Positions 8,901-17,467 of a DNA stretch of 64,000 bases are shown here, piece after piece; positions within the stretch are counted from its first letter, which is position 1, and each line of letters opens with the position of its first letter. The notes under the pieces are model-generated. The model was not told the DNA's origin and did no database searches. It worked only from the letters and a program-made list of their open reading frames with translations. Both the position numbers and the translations under genes were made by a program. Location of the stretch: positions 1 through 64,000 of the forward strand of contig CAKZVK010000034.1 in assembly GCA_937921825.1 (NCBI GenBank). The letters run 5' to 3'. This DNA is from an uncultured Saprospiraceae bacterium (lineage in GTDB: Bacteria; Bacteroidota; Bacteroidia; Chitinophagales; Saprospiraceae).

Positions 8901-11237
8901 ATACTGTAACTGAGTCGCATCACATTGGTCCACAATAGTAATGCATACTTCTGTTTCTAATGCTGAGTTAGTCATAGAAGGGACTAGCTCACCGGGTGGC
9001 ATCTGGTTTTCTATTAAATCTAGGGCATCACTACATGGAACATGGCTATAGGTAACTTCTACATCACATCCGCCTTCCCATACTACATCTTCTACAGCTT
9101 CCCAGTTCCACATCTCTATTTCTGTCATACCATCTCGGATTCCTTCCCATAGACACATGCCCGAAGCAGGCATCATATCGAACTCACTGGTACAATTAGG
9201 ATCAGTGTACTGAATTGTAAAATCCTCTGGAGGAAAAAAGTCTTCTGGATCACCAATCCACTGTAGTGCATCTAGTGCGCCATTAGCATTGACTTCCCAC
9301 TCTACTCTATAGACGCTTCCGTCACCTGATGTACAAGGACTATTGACCCCTAAATTTCCACATCTATCAGCAATCTGCCACTCATAGAAACCCATTTCGC
9401 CACAATCTTCTGGGAAGAAACTATTGAATTCAGTGACATCATAATTATCTACATCATCTACACAAGCTTCATCTATATCATTAAGAAAAGAACGTGTACC
9501 ACCGAAGAGAAGATCTAAGATATCTTGCTCAGTTTCTACTTCACCAGGACAGTACTCGTTTACACTTGGACAATCTAGATTGCCTAAGTCTGGAGGTGTA
9601 TTATCATCCACCATGAAGGTAAACGTCGCTATATTAGAAAGATTCCCACATGGGTCTTCGTATTCTGCATCTATCATTATCTCAAAGCAGCCTGATGGAG
9701 AATTGGTAACGAAGTTAAGATCGTCAAGACTTAATCCGTTTAGATCAGGCGTAATATTGAAATCATCAATATCTAGATTAGAAATATCTGCACAGTCTTC
9801 CATGAGTACTCCTGATAGAAGGGCATTCTCTACAGCGGTCTGGATCGTACTGAGGTCATTACATTCTGGAAATGGTGTCGCTTGCGTCCATCCTGTAATA
9901 TCTAAAGCTGGGTCCACATTATCTATCAGCGTCCATACATGCACCGCTGTACCGGTATTACCACAAAGGTCAGTTACAGTAAACTCGACTTCTTCTTCGT
10001 GTATAATTGGGGTATTCTGACAATCTTCAAAATCTATAGTTATGGATGTCGTGTTAGCCGTGATTACTAAGTCTGCGACAGGCGTACAAGCATCAATGGC
10101 ATCGCCATTTGATTGCATATCAGAGATGGTATTGGTTACCCAGTTTTCAAAATCTACATTATGATCTGCACCTACATTTTGCTCACATGGATCTACTGTA
10201 ACGTCATAGAAGTTATCTCCATTCATAAACTCAGGATCCGCTGTATCCTCTATTTCGAACGAGTAAGTTTCTGACAAAAAGTTACCACATAAATCTTCAA
10301 CAGTGACATCCACAAGCCAAGACATAGGGCACATAGGCTGTGTAAAATCTAAGACTACTGGATCTATTTGGGTAAGGTTGTTATTTGTGACATTTATGAT
10401 AAGAGAGGCAGGGTCCGTACAGCCATCGCTAAAGTAATTAAAGCCTGAGTTAGCGCCATTTACTCTTAGGTCATCTATCCAGTCTTGGATCTCTTGTTCA
10501 TTAAGCGTCATATCACATGGAATCCCTGCTATATTAGGATCGTCTAGTGAACTATCGGACTGGAAATCTAAAGGATCTTCATTATCTTCTATAATGAAGT
10601 CGGCTTCGAAAACTGAAGTATTTCCACAGCCATCTGCCATCTCGAATTCTACGACTATAACTTGAACTTCCGGAGCATTACAAGCTGTAAGATCCACTGT
10701 GTAAGGGCCATTGATTACTGCGACTGTTGCATTTTGATCCGCGCATTCATCTAACCACACCTGATCAGAGACAGCATTATTCTCGATATTGGCGATCCAA
10801 TCATCGAGCTCAGTCTGAGGATCTGTTCCTGAATCCCCACATTCATAGACGAAGTCGTAGAAATCTGGGTCTGTATCTATCGGATCAGTAGTATCATCTA
10901 TTTCGATGTCTACAGTGATGGCTATAAGCGTTCCATCGCAGTCTATATCAAGATCTACAGAGAGTAGATCTCCACAAGTCAGCGCTGGAGGGAAGGAGCC
11001 ATAATCAAAACTTGCTGGATCATAATCCACGTTTCCATTACATCCTCCATCAGAGTTTGTCCACGAATAATTATCTAGTAAGTCTTCTAGGTCTGAGTCA
11101 AAGGTACCTTGGTCTACTTCATTACATTCTAGTGTAACACCAGAAAGCTGGTTGCCATCTTCATCGATGGTTTGAGCTGAAAGAAAATTTGAAAAGAGAA
11201 TAAAAGCGCTAGTAAAGAGTAGTAGCTTTTTGATCAT
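2994..11237 (-). CDS. Giant secreted multi-domain protein with type B (gliding-motility) C-terminal sorting domain
   Basis: About 2747 aa. I start it at the ATG at 11237 (MIKKLLLFTSAFILFSNF), which gives a clean signal peptide ending at SAQ; an upstream GTG-type frame extension to 11339 has no such signal. Visible modules: five HYR-like units of about 115 residues in the first 620 residues, each ending in a CGN turn and a D(N/T)xDP linker; a cysteine-rich segment near 790-830; a PPC-like unit near 860-960; five FN3-like units from about 1570 onward (for example ITWEAVPGATGYTVFVDG); PKD-like units; one SprB-like repeat near 2470-2530 (GGTAPYTYEW). The last 115 residues (WYIPNVI, IYDRWGELVY, GVYVYVIEL, GDITVIR) match the gliding-motility-associated C-terminal domain that directs type IX secretion. 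It is probably a surface or released adhesin; no catalytic site was seen. Confidence 0.9.
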   Translation of the reverse strand: MIKKLLLFTSAFILFSNFLSAQTIDEDGNQLSGVTLECNEVDQGTFDSDLEDLLDNYSWTNSDGGCNGNVDYDPASFDYGSFPPALTCGDLLSVDLDIDCDGTLIAITVDIEIDDTTDPIDTDPDFYDFVYECGDSGTDPQTELDDWIANIENNAVSDQVWLDECADQNATVAVINGPYTVDLTACNAPEVQVIVVEFEMADGCGNTSVFEADFIIEDNEDPLDFQSDSSLDDPNIAGIPCDMTLNEQEIQDWIDDLRVNGANSGFNYFSDGCTDPASLIINVTNNNLTQIDPVVLDFTQPMCPMSWLVDVTVEDLCGNFLSETYSFEIEDTADPEFMNGDNFYDVTVDPCEQNVGADHNVDFENWVTNTISDMQSNGDAIDACTPVADLVITANTTSITIDFEDCQNTPIIHEEEVEFTVTDLCGNTGTAVHVWTLIDNVDPALDITGWTQATPFPECNDLSTIQTAVENALLSGVLMEDCADISNLDIDDFNITPDLNGLSLDDLNFVTNSPSGCFEIMIDAEYEDPCGNLSNIATFTFMVDDNTPPDLGNLDCPSVNEYCPGEVETEQDILDLLFGGTRSFLNDIDEACVDDVDNYDVTEFNSFFPEDCGEMGFYEWQIADRCGNLGVNSPCTSGDGSVYRVEWEVNANGALDALQWIGDPEDFFPPEDFTIQYTDPNCTSEFDMMPASGMCLWEGIRDGMTEIEMWNWEAVEDVVWEGGCDVEVTYSHVPCSDALDLIENQMPPGELVPSMTNSALETEVCITIVDQCDATQLQYCFKVTIQCGSCGETGNIYCATCEESQPPLADGGCKLCDPMQLAEGYESCTPPCDDPSCPILGPPQPGVLCDSPGFVPHNMSWFAFVASSEESTVEVFIFNCVGAGVQSGIYTNCEFDEPCVGFNVNCSSGGTIEYDANFNVGQTYYMFVDGCNGSECEYEVTVDGLNELVPDDMDHLTAFSDCKNAELTDDFSTGADNASISGDCDAADMITVCPGEIIQFGVRHQGNIGNFPDNDRPCDEYPLLPAVFQWSTSWGDNYDFNPFEENTGFFVPAIEMPAAEGVYSICLDFIDYECYPVIGPTCLEINVVNLVKETYEHKVCAEDLEAPLNPMGWDPAGSNDDPNGDGIAWLGDFNVTLDEIQQWPENSDGYFCMDYVFKDPDCNCDVPQELCIDPVGQAFADKNPITLYLWECQVTECRPNRPTDCEAVPYEWVWDWNGPEEIVDLYGSNSMNPGQTIDECFRIDGYHTLEDDWRTGGSEFCDTIPIVTVEIAQPAIVIDSLGCGAYCVDMNQTYDDFDDDFEDWPQPFIPSTIVEFLDCDNGNVITTNECLFLDSPTDVCIKVTYEFQDGAWSDDGDNTHPFGPIIETCETIYGPFEWGQEPPNPPTYEGDDTFCATALTDHIFTIDSPNPALTYVWNQNPVVPGVVVTDISTNGDGSVVSIDLPAGFDPDGCTNVIAQGPCGESEPTDVCFMLLDPPTVSLDPIADVCITSAPDGNANITALVSAQASPASPNYVYTWMNGTSTTSTFTANTSFMFPSSGTQSVTVMVTDTVSNCSSVASLPVEFQVNDPIDPPLVSCGNQGQNELEITWEAVPGATGYTVFVDGVAQTPDLGPGDLSYTETGLQLGQTVNFSVMSLGGDPCFNSAVSTETPCTTTDCPPAGVSQDNSLIEPFTFCENDTPGVIDISSAFPFTDANGALAYVSTNNVVDDAGSFNTSGLTSGLYDIEVTYTFDDQCPPRIFNLQYTVTEVPDPSFEIESPICVNNGAAITGTPPGVTWDYDGGTPDANGLITWPAAGTYTVQAVANLAGCLDSTTREIVVEPALEDIVFEPCEAGLDFVNFDWNDVDGATGYDLVITDPVNGTNQVMNHPNSDYPVTGLNENDLVEITVTALSDIAGCESTATFECPATACEQFPPLSFIPCDEVPGMVTFAWNPITNIDSFYVYDSDGMLLSMQTELEWTVNNLGPNESVTIEVHGIHPTSGCPPIIAEFTCTAPCPDEPVMGQILCDDSGIDFVSFSWGAVNGVTEYEVTISVNGRPSTIDTITDTNTSSLAFLSMLNQDDEVEIFVVALNPNTDCDNSDPERGSCVASSCNVPQFTDPELVVCWNAADGPIQLSIGDVVDGNGMPLIGDVTWDDNDVDPVSGEFTPDAVNSAEYTIDFIWADRDEPTVCIFDGEITVQVNILPRVSINPVDAICEGSIAIITATESNDDAVSVTESDWDFGGGTVLSGSGYGPYEVQYDTDGTYTVSLTAASAGAPDECENTVTQEVVVDAVQEIIITCAAATNSSVVFQWAPVTGANGYTVNVDGSASSDIAVNPVYEVTGITTGSASIVVTAIFNPPSACDATGMATCPTQDCPPGLWDPNAVYDYEEGCISSAQGLTLPGAADIHSDTPGTPIVSETWVSSSPSIDEATGAFDPSQVVFGGSGVEVIDIVYTVVYSDGVDDCQYQTAFTITVYDEPTVTVMANPVDCILDETASVTMQATGGTAPYTYEWANNPPSQDNPVYEIPAPGIYDFVVTDANGCTGTASIDVIGAPDPTVMIAGPSTIFIGETETFEYVLDGITVPVNSVVWYIDDVPVDLPPDGEGILEIIANLEEYNRVFDIRVEVYFSDDCFVEGMTRVEIIDIEKWYIPNVISQGAEDEDNRTWDMFTKGGVSVKNVSIYDRWGELVYVKTLDPLVDRTDVDGVDASGQRWNLGWEGIWGTDRTKDVEIGVYVYVIELVVDEGSDEERSEIEAGDITVIR

Positions 11238-11391
11238 AACTGATTTTTGTCTCGTAAAACAATGGTTAAAAAGTCGATTTCTGGCAAAACAATCTATCGA
11301 GAGATAGCTCATTTCATCAAAAACGATCTTAATAACCACTTTCTTAGAAGACTTATGCAGTCAGCAAAAAAGGGTGGTTTGTAAGTTTTTT

Positions 11392-11424
11392 CGGTTGCAG
11401 TCCTACGTTTGAGGACTGCAATCG
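11392..11424 (-). terminator. 13-bp stem-loop after the second giant gene
   Basis: An inverted repeat pairs 11392-11404 with 11412-11424 (13 bp, one G-U) around a 7-base loop. It lies 25 bases downstream of the stop of the 11449-17283 gene. On the minus strand it is followed by A-rich rather than T-rich sequence, so it is not a textbook intrinsic terminator. It may be an RNA-end stabilising hairpin. Confidence 0.5.
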
Positions 11425-11448
11425 GCTAGGTTCTTGAATAAATCACAA

Positions 11449-14400
11449 CTATCTAAGGACAGTAACATTACCATATCTGATCTCTGGCTTCCCTTCGATC
11501 AAGAGTTCTATTACATAGGTATAGACACCTTGTTCGGCCGGTTCGCTGCCAAAGATTCCATCCCAAATTAAGAATTCCTTAAAATAATCCATTGATTTAT
11601 TCTCATAATCTTCTACCATATTCCCCCATCTGTCAAATACTCTCACTGAAGTAAGGAAAGATTCACTCCCCTTGAAGTATGCTCTCCACTCATTATCAGG
11701 TGCGGGAGTTGCTCCAGAGAAGTCTACTATATTAGGAATATATACATCATTTATTTCATTGATATCCAGTTCTTTAGAAGCAAATATGAGGCAATCTACA
11801 CCATAATCAATTTCTACTTCTAGCAGGCCTGCTTCGGTCATATTGACTAGAGTCCATGAGGTACAATTAAGACCTTGACAGACTTCCATGCCATTAAAGA
11901 ACCATGTGATATTTACCACTCTATCTAGTTCTAATTCTGTCAAGATTAGATCGAAAGTGGCATCATTTCCTTCTACTACTAGGTCCAATCCATCGATCTC
12001 TGCAGTAGGATCTTCGAGATCTACCACCTCGTCTATCGCTGAAACGACGCAACCATTAGCATCTATGACCTCTATTTCAAAATTTCCAATAGAGACCATA
12101 TCAAAGACATTCTCCAGTTGCGGTGCGCCTCCATTGAGTGCATAACTGAAGTCTGGTGCGCCTCCTTCTACATTTACAATGACCATGCCCGTTTCGTCGT
12201 CAATACACTGTGGTGAGACAGGTTCTAGCTCCACTGTAGGTGGTGCATGGAAAGTCACTAGCAAATCACTAGATGTCGGACAGCCCGCTTCTACGTAAGT
12301 ATAAGTCATTGTATAAGTACCTGGCTCATCTGCCAGGGAGATATCTACTTCTTGGTTATTATTAATAAGATCTCCACCCCACATACCTTCACCTCCTGTG
12401 ATTAATCCTGAAGTCATGACCTCTATACTCAGACTGAAAGGTTGTAGACTAGGGTTATAGCAAGTATCTATATCAGTAGAAAAGAGATCTACTGGTGGAC
12501 AAGGCAAGGTGGTCTCACTGCCTATAGAGACTCTTGTATCACAGAGACAGTTAGAAATAGGCTCTACGATGTAATCATATGACGTCTCACCCTCTAGGCC
12601 CATAGCCGTATAGGTTAGGCCTGTAACATTTGCCACAAATTCGCCATTGATATAAATCTTATAAGTAGAGACACAGTCTAGAGGCTCCCATGATAAAACT
12701 ATTGCGCCATAGTCTCCTTCAGTCGTAACTGGTGTCTCAGGTATCCCCGGCTCTACGACTACTGTCAGTGTTTCCACACCACTGGCACAACCACTATTTT
12801 CTATCATCATTCCCAAATCAAAGGTTCCATCCATATCAAAACTAATCTCATAAGGACCCGCACCATTACCACTGACTATATTCGCGCCATCTGGCAGAAC
12901 TGGTTGGAATGTGACCTGTGACATATTAGGTGCTGTGTACTCACTCATAAAGGTGATCGTACTTCCATCCATACAGATAGTATCATTACTCATTAAGGTC
13001 AGCAAAGGCTGCGGCGTCTCGATGTAAGTAAATGGAAATTCTATATTCTCTCTGCACCCATTCGCATCCACATAAGTCCCTTGGATATTGTAGTCCTCTA
13101 CTCCAGCATCTGGGGAAAACTCTCCATCTTCATTGACCTGAGGAGAATCCCATACTATACTTCCTATGATAGCAGGGTCTGCTGGTGTCACTGTCACTAA
13201 GAACTCATAGAGTCCTGTAGAACTATCATGACATACTTCTGGAGGTATCTGACTGAGGTCTATGTCAGAAGGATCACAACTGAAAGTCGTACAGATCACT
13301 GTATCAGATACTAACCCACAGTCTGCTGTCATCGCTTCTATCACAAACTGATAGTTATCATTCATAGCAAGATTCTCTACTCGGTATTCAGTACCTGTCA
13401 CATCTGCTATCTCTGCCCCATCTTGATATAAAGTGTAAGGTATACCTAGGTCGAAGAATTCAAGATTGACAGCTTCATTTTCTGAACCTGCACAATCTAA
13501 ACCTAAGTCAGGCATAGCTGTAATGACAACATCTACAAAGGAAGCTGGTCCCTCGCAACCATAATAGGTCGCTGCCACTCCTAGAGAATACTCTCCAGCT
13601 CTTGCAAAACTCAAAACGTATTCTCCACCACTAGGATTATCCTCTACTGTTACGCCTGCTGGAAAATCTGTCATATATTCTATCGCTGAGGCATCAAGGC
13701 CATCAAATTCTCCTTGGATAGTAATGGTTCCATTACCCAAGCAGATAGTATCTGCAGTCACCACTTGTAGCTCTACCACTGGCGGCTGGACAAAGAAAAA
13801 ATCTACCGTTTCTACAAATGGACAACCGTCATTATCTGTGTATATCGCATCAAGGCTATATTGTACTATAGCAGGATTATCCGGTGTGAATTCATTACTG
13901 TCATTTACTAGAGGTGTATCCCAGATAAAAGATCCTGGCGCCCCTCCTGCTCCTTCGATAATATTGAATTCAAGAGCATAAGGTCCATCAGCAAGATTCC
14001 AACAGATCGTATCTGGTATATTATTCTCTACTATTGGTTCTATACAATCTACTGTCAGACAGGTCACTGTATCGGAAATAAATCCACAATTTTCAGAAAT
14101 TGCTTCTATAATATAGGTGTAGGAAATACCCATATCTAAACCGTCTATACGATGTTCTGTCCCAGATATTTCTTCTATATAATCATCATCCAAAAATAGT
14201 TGATACGGTATTCCGAGATCATTGTATTCTAAATTGACAGCATCACTTTCTAGAGCCCCACATCTTAAGTTGATATCGGGTACGTCATTGACGTGAATAT
14301 CTACATACTTGAATTCACCCATACACTTGTAGTAAGATACAGCCATTCCTAAGCTATAATCTCCTGGCGCATCAAAGATTAATTCAAATGTGCCATTCTG

Positions 14401-17283
14401 TGGGTTACCCACGACATTCACTCCAGCAGGAAAATCTGTCGCATACTCTACAGCATCTAAGTCTTGTCCAGTAAATTCTCCTACGATAGAAATCGGTGCA
14501 GAGTTAATACAGATAGTATCTTCTGCTATAGCTAAGCCTAATTGTATTTCTGGAGACTGCACAAAGATAAATTCGACCGTCTCTGTGTAAGGACAGCCAT
14601 CCTCATCCATGTAGTTAGCATTTAAGCTGTAATTTACAGTTACTGAATTATCAGGTGTAAAGGTATTGTTATCATTATCTACTAGAGGAGAGTCCCATTC
14701 GAAGTCACCATTAGCCGCTCCCATAGCGGGTACTATATCAAAGTCTAATGGAAAAGGGCCATCTGTAGGATTCCAACAGATAGTGTCTGGTATATTATTT
14801 ATCACCACTGGAGCATCACAGGCAAAGGTGACACATTGTACTGTATCTGTAATCATTCCACAGAATGGATCTATCGCAGATAATACAAATTCAAAACTTG
14901 AGTTCGGTGCCAAACCAGGCACAACATAACTAGCCCCTGTTTCTGTTGCAATCGGTGTATTATCTTGTAAGATTTCATAGGTCAATCCTAGATCATTCCA
15001 CTCTAGATTTACTGAGTCTTCAGCTTGCATTCCACAGGCAAGGCCTAAGTCCGGGGCACTCTGCACCACTACTTTGACTACTTCTGTTGCTCCTGGGCAC
15101 TTACCAAAAAGATTAAGGGTCATGCCGAATTCATATTCTCCTGGGGCATCAAAACTAAATTCGTAAGGACCTGCTTCTGAGCCACTAATCAAGTTAGCAC
15201 CCGCAGGTATATCTAAGTCATACATAACGCCATTATTGAATAGGGTGATGTACTTACTTTCTATGTTGACGACATCTGTCACGCAGACGGTATCTTTATC
15301 AGCTTCTAAAAATGGTGTAGGCTCACAGAGGAAGACAAAGGGAACTTCAATTACCTCTCTACATCCATTAGAGTCTTCCCAGTCTGCAATTAGGTTATAA
15401 TCTTGTACCTGCTTGTCTGGTGTAAATTGATTTAGATTATCTACCAGACTAGGGTCTCTCCACATAAAATCGCCATTCGATCCTTGTGGTGCTTCTATCC
15501 TAATATCTAGAGGATATGTACCATCTAATGGGTTCCAGCAGATTGTATCTGGCAATCTGGATAAATCCACTATTGGCGAAATGCAATTTACTGTACTACA
15601 TTCTACTGTATCTCTTACCGTACCACAAGTCAATGTTTCTGTAGCTATAACTATATCATAAAATCTATTGGCTTCTAGGCCATCGATTCTAAATGTATTA
15701 TCATTTGTTGTTCCTCTTGAGTTTCCGTTGAGGAATACCTCTGTAGACCCTCCTGGAGAATCCCAGTTCACGACTATATGATCAGACTGTTCTACACCAC
15801 ATGCTAGCATAAGGTCTGGCCTAGCATTCACCTTGACACTTACAGTTTCTTGTACTGGCAGACAGTCAGGTATTAGGTATTCTATAACAATCTCATGAGT
15901 CAAATCTTGATTAGGAAATGAAATTTTTCTAGTGTTTTCACCAGTAGATTCTACATCCACACCTCCAATACCACTTGTTACAAAAATGTTAGGTGCCGGA
16001 ATATCTTCATACCTATCAAATGTCAGCGTTACAAAAGTATCAGAGCATATCTCTCCTTCGTCTATCCTTGCATTAGGCTGAGGTCTGTCATAGACTACAA
16101 AGGTAGTAGATGTTTCTTCTATACAGTTATCTGCTGGATTAGTGAAGATATAATCAGCAGGATATATACCTGGAGCAAGTCCATTCGCACTGAATGTAGC
16201 TGTGTTACCATTAAAGGTATAGCCTTCTTGAGGAGCTGGAACACTTTGATATTGCCAAAAGCCATCTGCTGGATTTATAGTACCATTGACATTGGCAACT
16301 AGATCTACAACAGGAAAAGGATCGTCGCCAATACAAAAATTTGTTTCTGCAGGCATATGGTCGAATACTACAGTAGGCTTAGGACTAGGTCTGCATGGTA
16401 GAGACTCAGTTTTTATATCACAAGGCGCCGGATTGGTTCCCGTTACCGTAATTCCTAGGATGGCAAACTGACAAGGATTAGTAAACCCAACAACTTCAAG
16501 TTGCGTAGGACTAGTCTGTGTCCAGCTCAAGGTTGAGGGAATGTTATCAGTATTTAATACGTAAGTAAAATCGTCATCATTGACCCAATCAAAAATCACC
16601 ATACCTGGGATACCATCTGTACATTGTATCGCAGGACTAGGCGGTGCCGTATACACTTGCACCTGAAAAGTCTTAGAATGTGTACAGCCATCTGTATCCG
16701 TAATTACAACAGAAAAGTCTTGCAGTCCCTCATCTGGAAACTCGACCGTAAATGGCTCTCCTGTAGTCGTATCTCCCGTAGCCTTTCCTGTCCCAAAATC
16801 CCAATCATAGCTGACTATTCTCGGTGTAGAAAAAGGTGAAATCATATATGGGTCTCCAGCACAAACAGTTTCTAGAGGAATATCAGGAATGTTTAGTGCC
16901 GTAACTTTTTCTATTCTTAGAGCTACTGGTGTTATGCCACATGAGTTCTTGGCAATAATGGATATTGGAAATATCTCATTATAATCTGTCATATCAGTAA
17001 TCGTCACTTTATCACCATCTTCAATAACAAAACTGTTGTATTGCGAAGGTATATTCCAACAATAATCTACTCCTGGTTCCTTATCTATTAGTTCTAAACA
17101 GACATTGGTCCACTCATCTGGACAAGCTACTCTTGGGTAGTTAACCCTTGGCTCTCTGGGTGGATCAGTCACAACACCTTCAGAGATAGATATGGCGTCT
17201 AGCTCCGCAAGAGCAGCAACGTTAGTCGCCTTCACAACTGAAGTACTTAAAGTGAATACAAATAGAATAAATAGAGTTCTCAT
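11449..17283 (-). CDS. Giant secreted repeat protein with type B C-terminal sorting domain
   Basis: 1944 aa with an N-terminal signal peptide (MRTLFILFVFTLSTSVVKA). A PKD-like unit (YDWDFGTGKATGD) lies near 155-210. From about residue 488 to 1760 there are five tandem composite modules of about 257 residues. Each module combines an FN3-like unit opening with a (P)DLxLxCG phrase, a unit opening with the phrase DTICWNPxDGP, and a PKD-like unit with the phrase PAGxxxxxxxxxGxYxxxFDxxGxY. The last module changes and ends with a SprB-like repeat (EGGAPDFSYALNGG). The last 100 residues (VYIPNIVDFSG, VFDRWGNMV, GVYTYVIELLI, GNVTVLR) form the gliding-motility-associated sorting domain for type IX secretion. 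No enzyme domain was seen. It lies in a same-strand run with the neighbouring giant genes and is probably an extracellular adhesin or matrix protein. Confidence 0.9.
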   Translation of the reverse strand: MRTLFILFVFTLSTSVVKATNVAALAELDAISISEGVVTDPPREPRVNYPRVACPDEWTNVCLELIDKEPGVDYCWNIPSQYNSFVIEDGDKVTITDMTDYNEIFPISIIAKNSCGITPVALRIEKVTALNIPDIPLETVCAGDPYMISPFSTPRIVSYDWDFGTGKATGDTTTGEPFTVEFPDEGLQDFSVVITDTDGCTHSKTFQVQVYTAPPSPAIQCTDGIPGMVIFDWVNDDDFTYVLNTDNIPSTLSWTQTSPTQLEVVGFTNPCQFAILGITVTGTNPAPCDIKTESLPCRPSPKPTVVFDHMPAETNFCIGDDPFPVVDLVANVNGTINPADGFWQYQSVPAPQEGYTFNGNTATFSANGLAPGIYPADYIFTNPADNCIEETSTTFVVYDRPQPNARIDEGEICSDTFVTLTFDRYEDIPAPNIFVTSGIGGVDVESTGENTRKISFPNQDLTHEIVIEYLIPDCLPVQETVSVKVNARPDLMLACGVEQSDHIVVNWDSPGGSTEVFLNGNSRGTTNDNTFRIDGLEANRFYDIVIATETLTCGTVRDTVECSTVNCISPIVDLSRLPDTICWNPLDGTYPLDIRIEAPQGSNGDFMWRDPSLVDNLNQFTPDKQVQDYNLIADWEDSNGCREVIEVPFVFLCEPTPFLEADKDTVCVTDVVNIESKYITLFNNGVMYDLDIPAGANLISGSEAGPYEFSFDAPGEYEFGMTLNLFGKCPGATEVVKVVVQSAPDLGLACGMQAEDSVNLEWNDLGLTYEILQDNTPIATETGASYVVPGLAPNSSFEFVLSAIDPFCGMITDTVQCVTFACDAPVVINNIPDTICWNPTDGPFPLDFDIVPAMGAANGDFEWDSPLVDNDNNTFTPDNSVTVNYSLNANYMDEDGCPYTETVEFIFVQSPEIQLGLAIAEDTICINSAPISIVGEFTGQDLDAVEYATDFPAGVNVVGNPQNGTFELIFDAPGDYSLGMAVSYYKCMGEFKYVDIHVNDVPDINLRCGALESDAVNLEYNDLGIPYQLFLDDDYIEEISGTEHRIDGLDMGISYTYIIEAISENCGFISDTVTCLTVDCIEPIVENNIPDTICWNLADGPYALEFNIIEGAGGAPGSFIWDTPLVNDSNEFTPDNPAIVQYSLDAIYTDNDGCPFVETVDFFFVQPPVVELQVVTADTICLGNGTITIQGEFDGLDASAIEYMTDFPAGVTVEDNPSGGEYVLSFARAGEYSLGVAATYYGCEGPASFVDVVITAMPDLGLDCAGSENEAVNLEFFDLGIPYTLYQDGAEIADVTGTEYRVENLAMNDNYQFVIEAMTADCGLVSDTVICTTFSCDPSDIDLSQIPPEVCHDSSTGLYEFLVTVTPADPAIIGSIVWDSPQVNEDGEFSPDAGVEDYNIQGTYVDANGCRENIEFPFTYIETPQPLLTLMSNDTICMDGSTITFMSEYTAPNMSQVTFQPVLPDGANIVSGNGAGPYEISFDMDGTFDLGMMIENSGCASGVETLTVVVEPGIPETPVTTEGDYGAIVLSWEPLDCVSTYKIYINGEFVANVTGLTYTAMGLEGETSYDYIVEPISNCLCDTRVSIGSETTLPCPPVDLFSTDIDTCYNPSLQPFSLSIEVMTSGLITGGEGMWGGDLINNNQEVDISLADEPGTYTMTYTYVEAGCPTSSDLLVTFHAPPTVELEPVSPQCIDDETGMVIVNVEGGAPDFSYALNGGAPQLENVFDMVSIGNFEIEVIDANGCVVSAIDEVVDLEDPTAEIDGLDLVVEGNDATFDLILTELELDRVVNITWFFNGMEVCQGLNCTSWTLVNMTEAGLLEVEIDYGVDCLIFASKELDINEINDVYIPNIVDFSGATPAPDNEWRAYFKGSESFLTSVRVFDRWGNMVEDYENKSMDYFKEFLIWDGIFGSEPAEQGVYTYVIELLIEGKPEIRYGNVTVLR
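12000..15822 (-). repeat. Five tandem ~770-bp protein-coding modules
   Basis: Within the giant gene, module starts fall near 15820, 15055, 14275, 13510 and 12740, a period of about 765-780 bases (about 257 codons). Modules 2 to 4 are the most alike (shared phrases CWNxxDGP, DFPAG, YSLGxA); modules 1 and 5 are more diverged. This points to amplification of one composite unit. Confidence 0.75.
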
Positions 17284-17410
17284 ATTTTAATATATATACG
17301 TACTGAACATAATTAGTTGCCTAATCTTTCGTCAATTTACTGACACAAGATGCAGCTAGATCAGATCCTAACCTTAGGAACTTCTCAGATGTTTTTGGAT
17401 TAATAGCATG

Positions 17411-17427
17411 CTACCCAGATTGGGTAG
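17411..17427. other. Small perfect hairpin between two giant genes
   Basis: CTACCCA-GAT-TGGGTAG gives a 7-bp stem with a 3-base loop in the 184-base interval between the 17468-20530 gene and the start of the 11449-17283 gene. No T-run follows on either strand. It could be a processing or stability element, or chance. Confidence 0.3.
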
Positions 17428-17467
17428 AGATAGATATGATAACTAGACGACAAAAATACAATCAATT

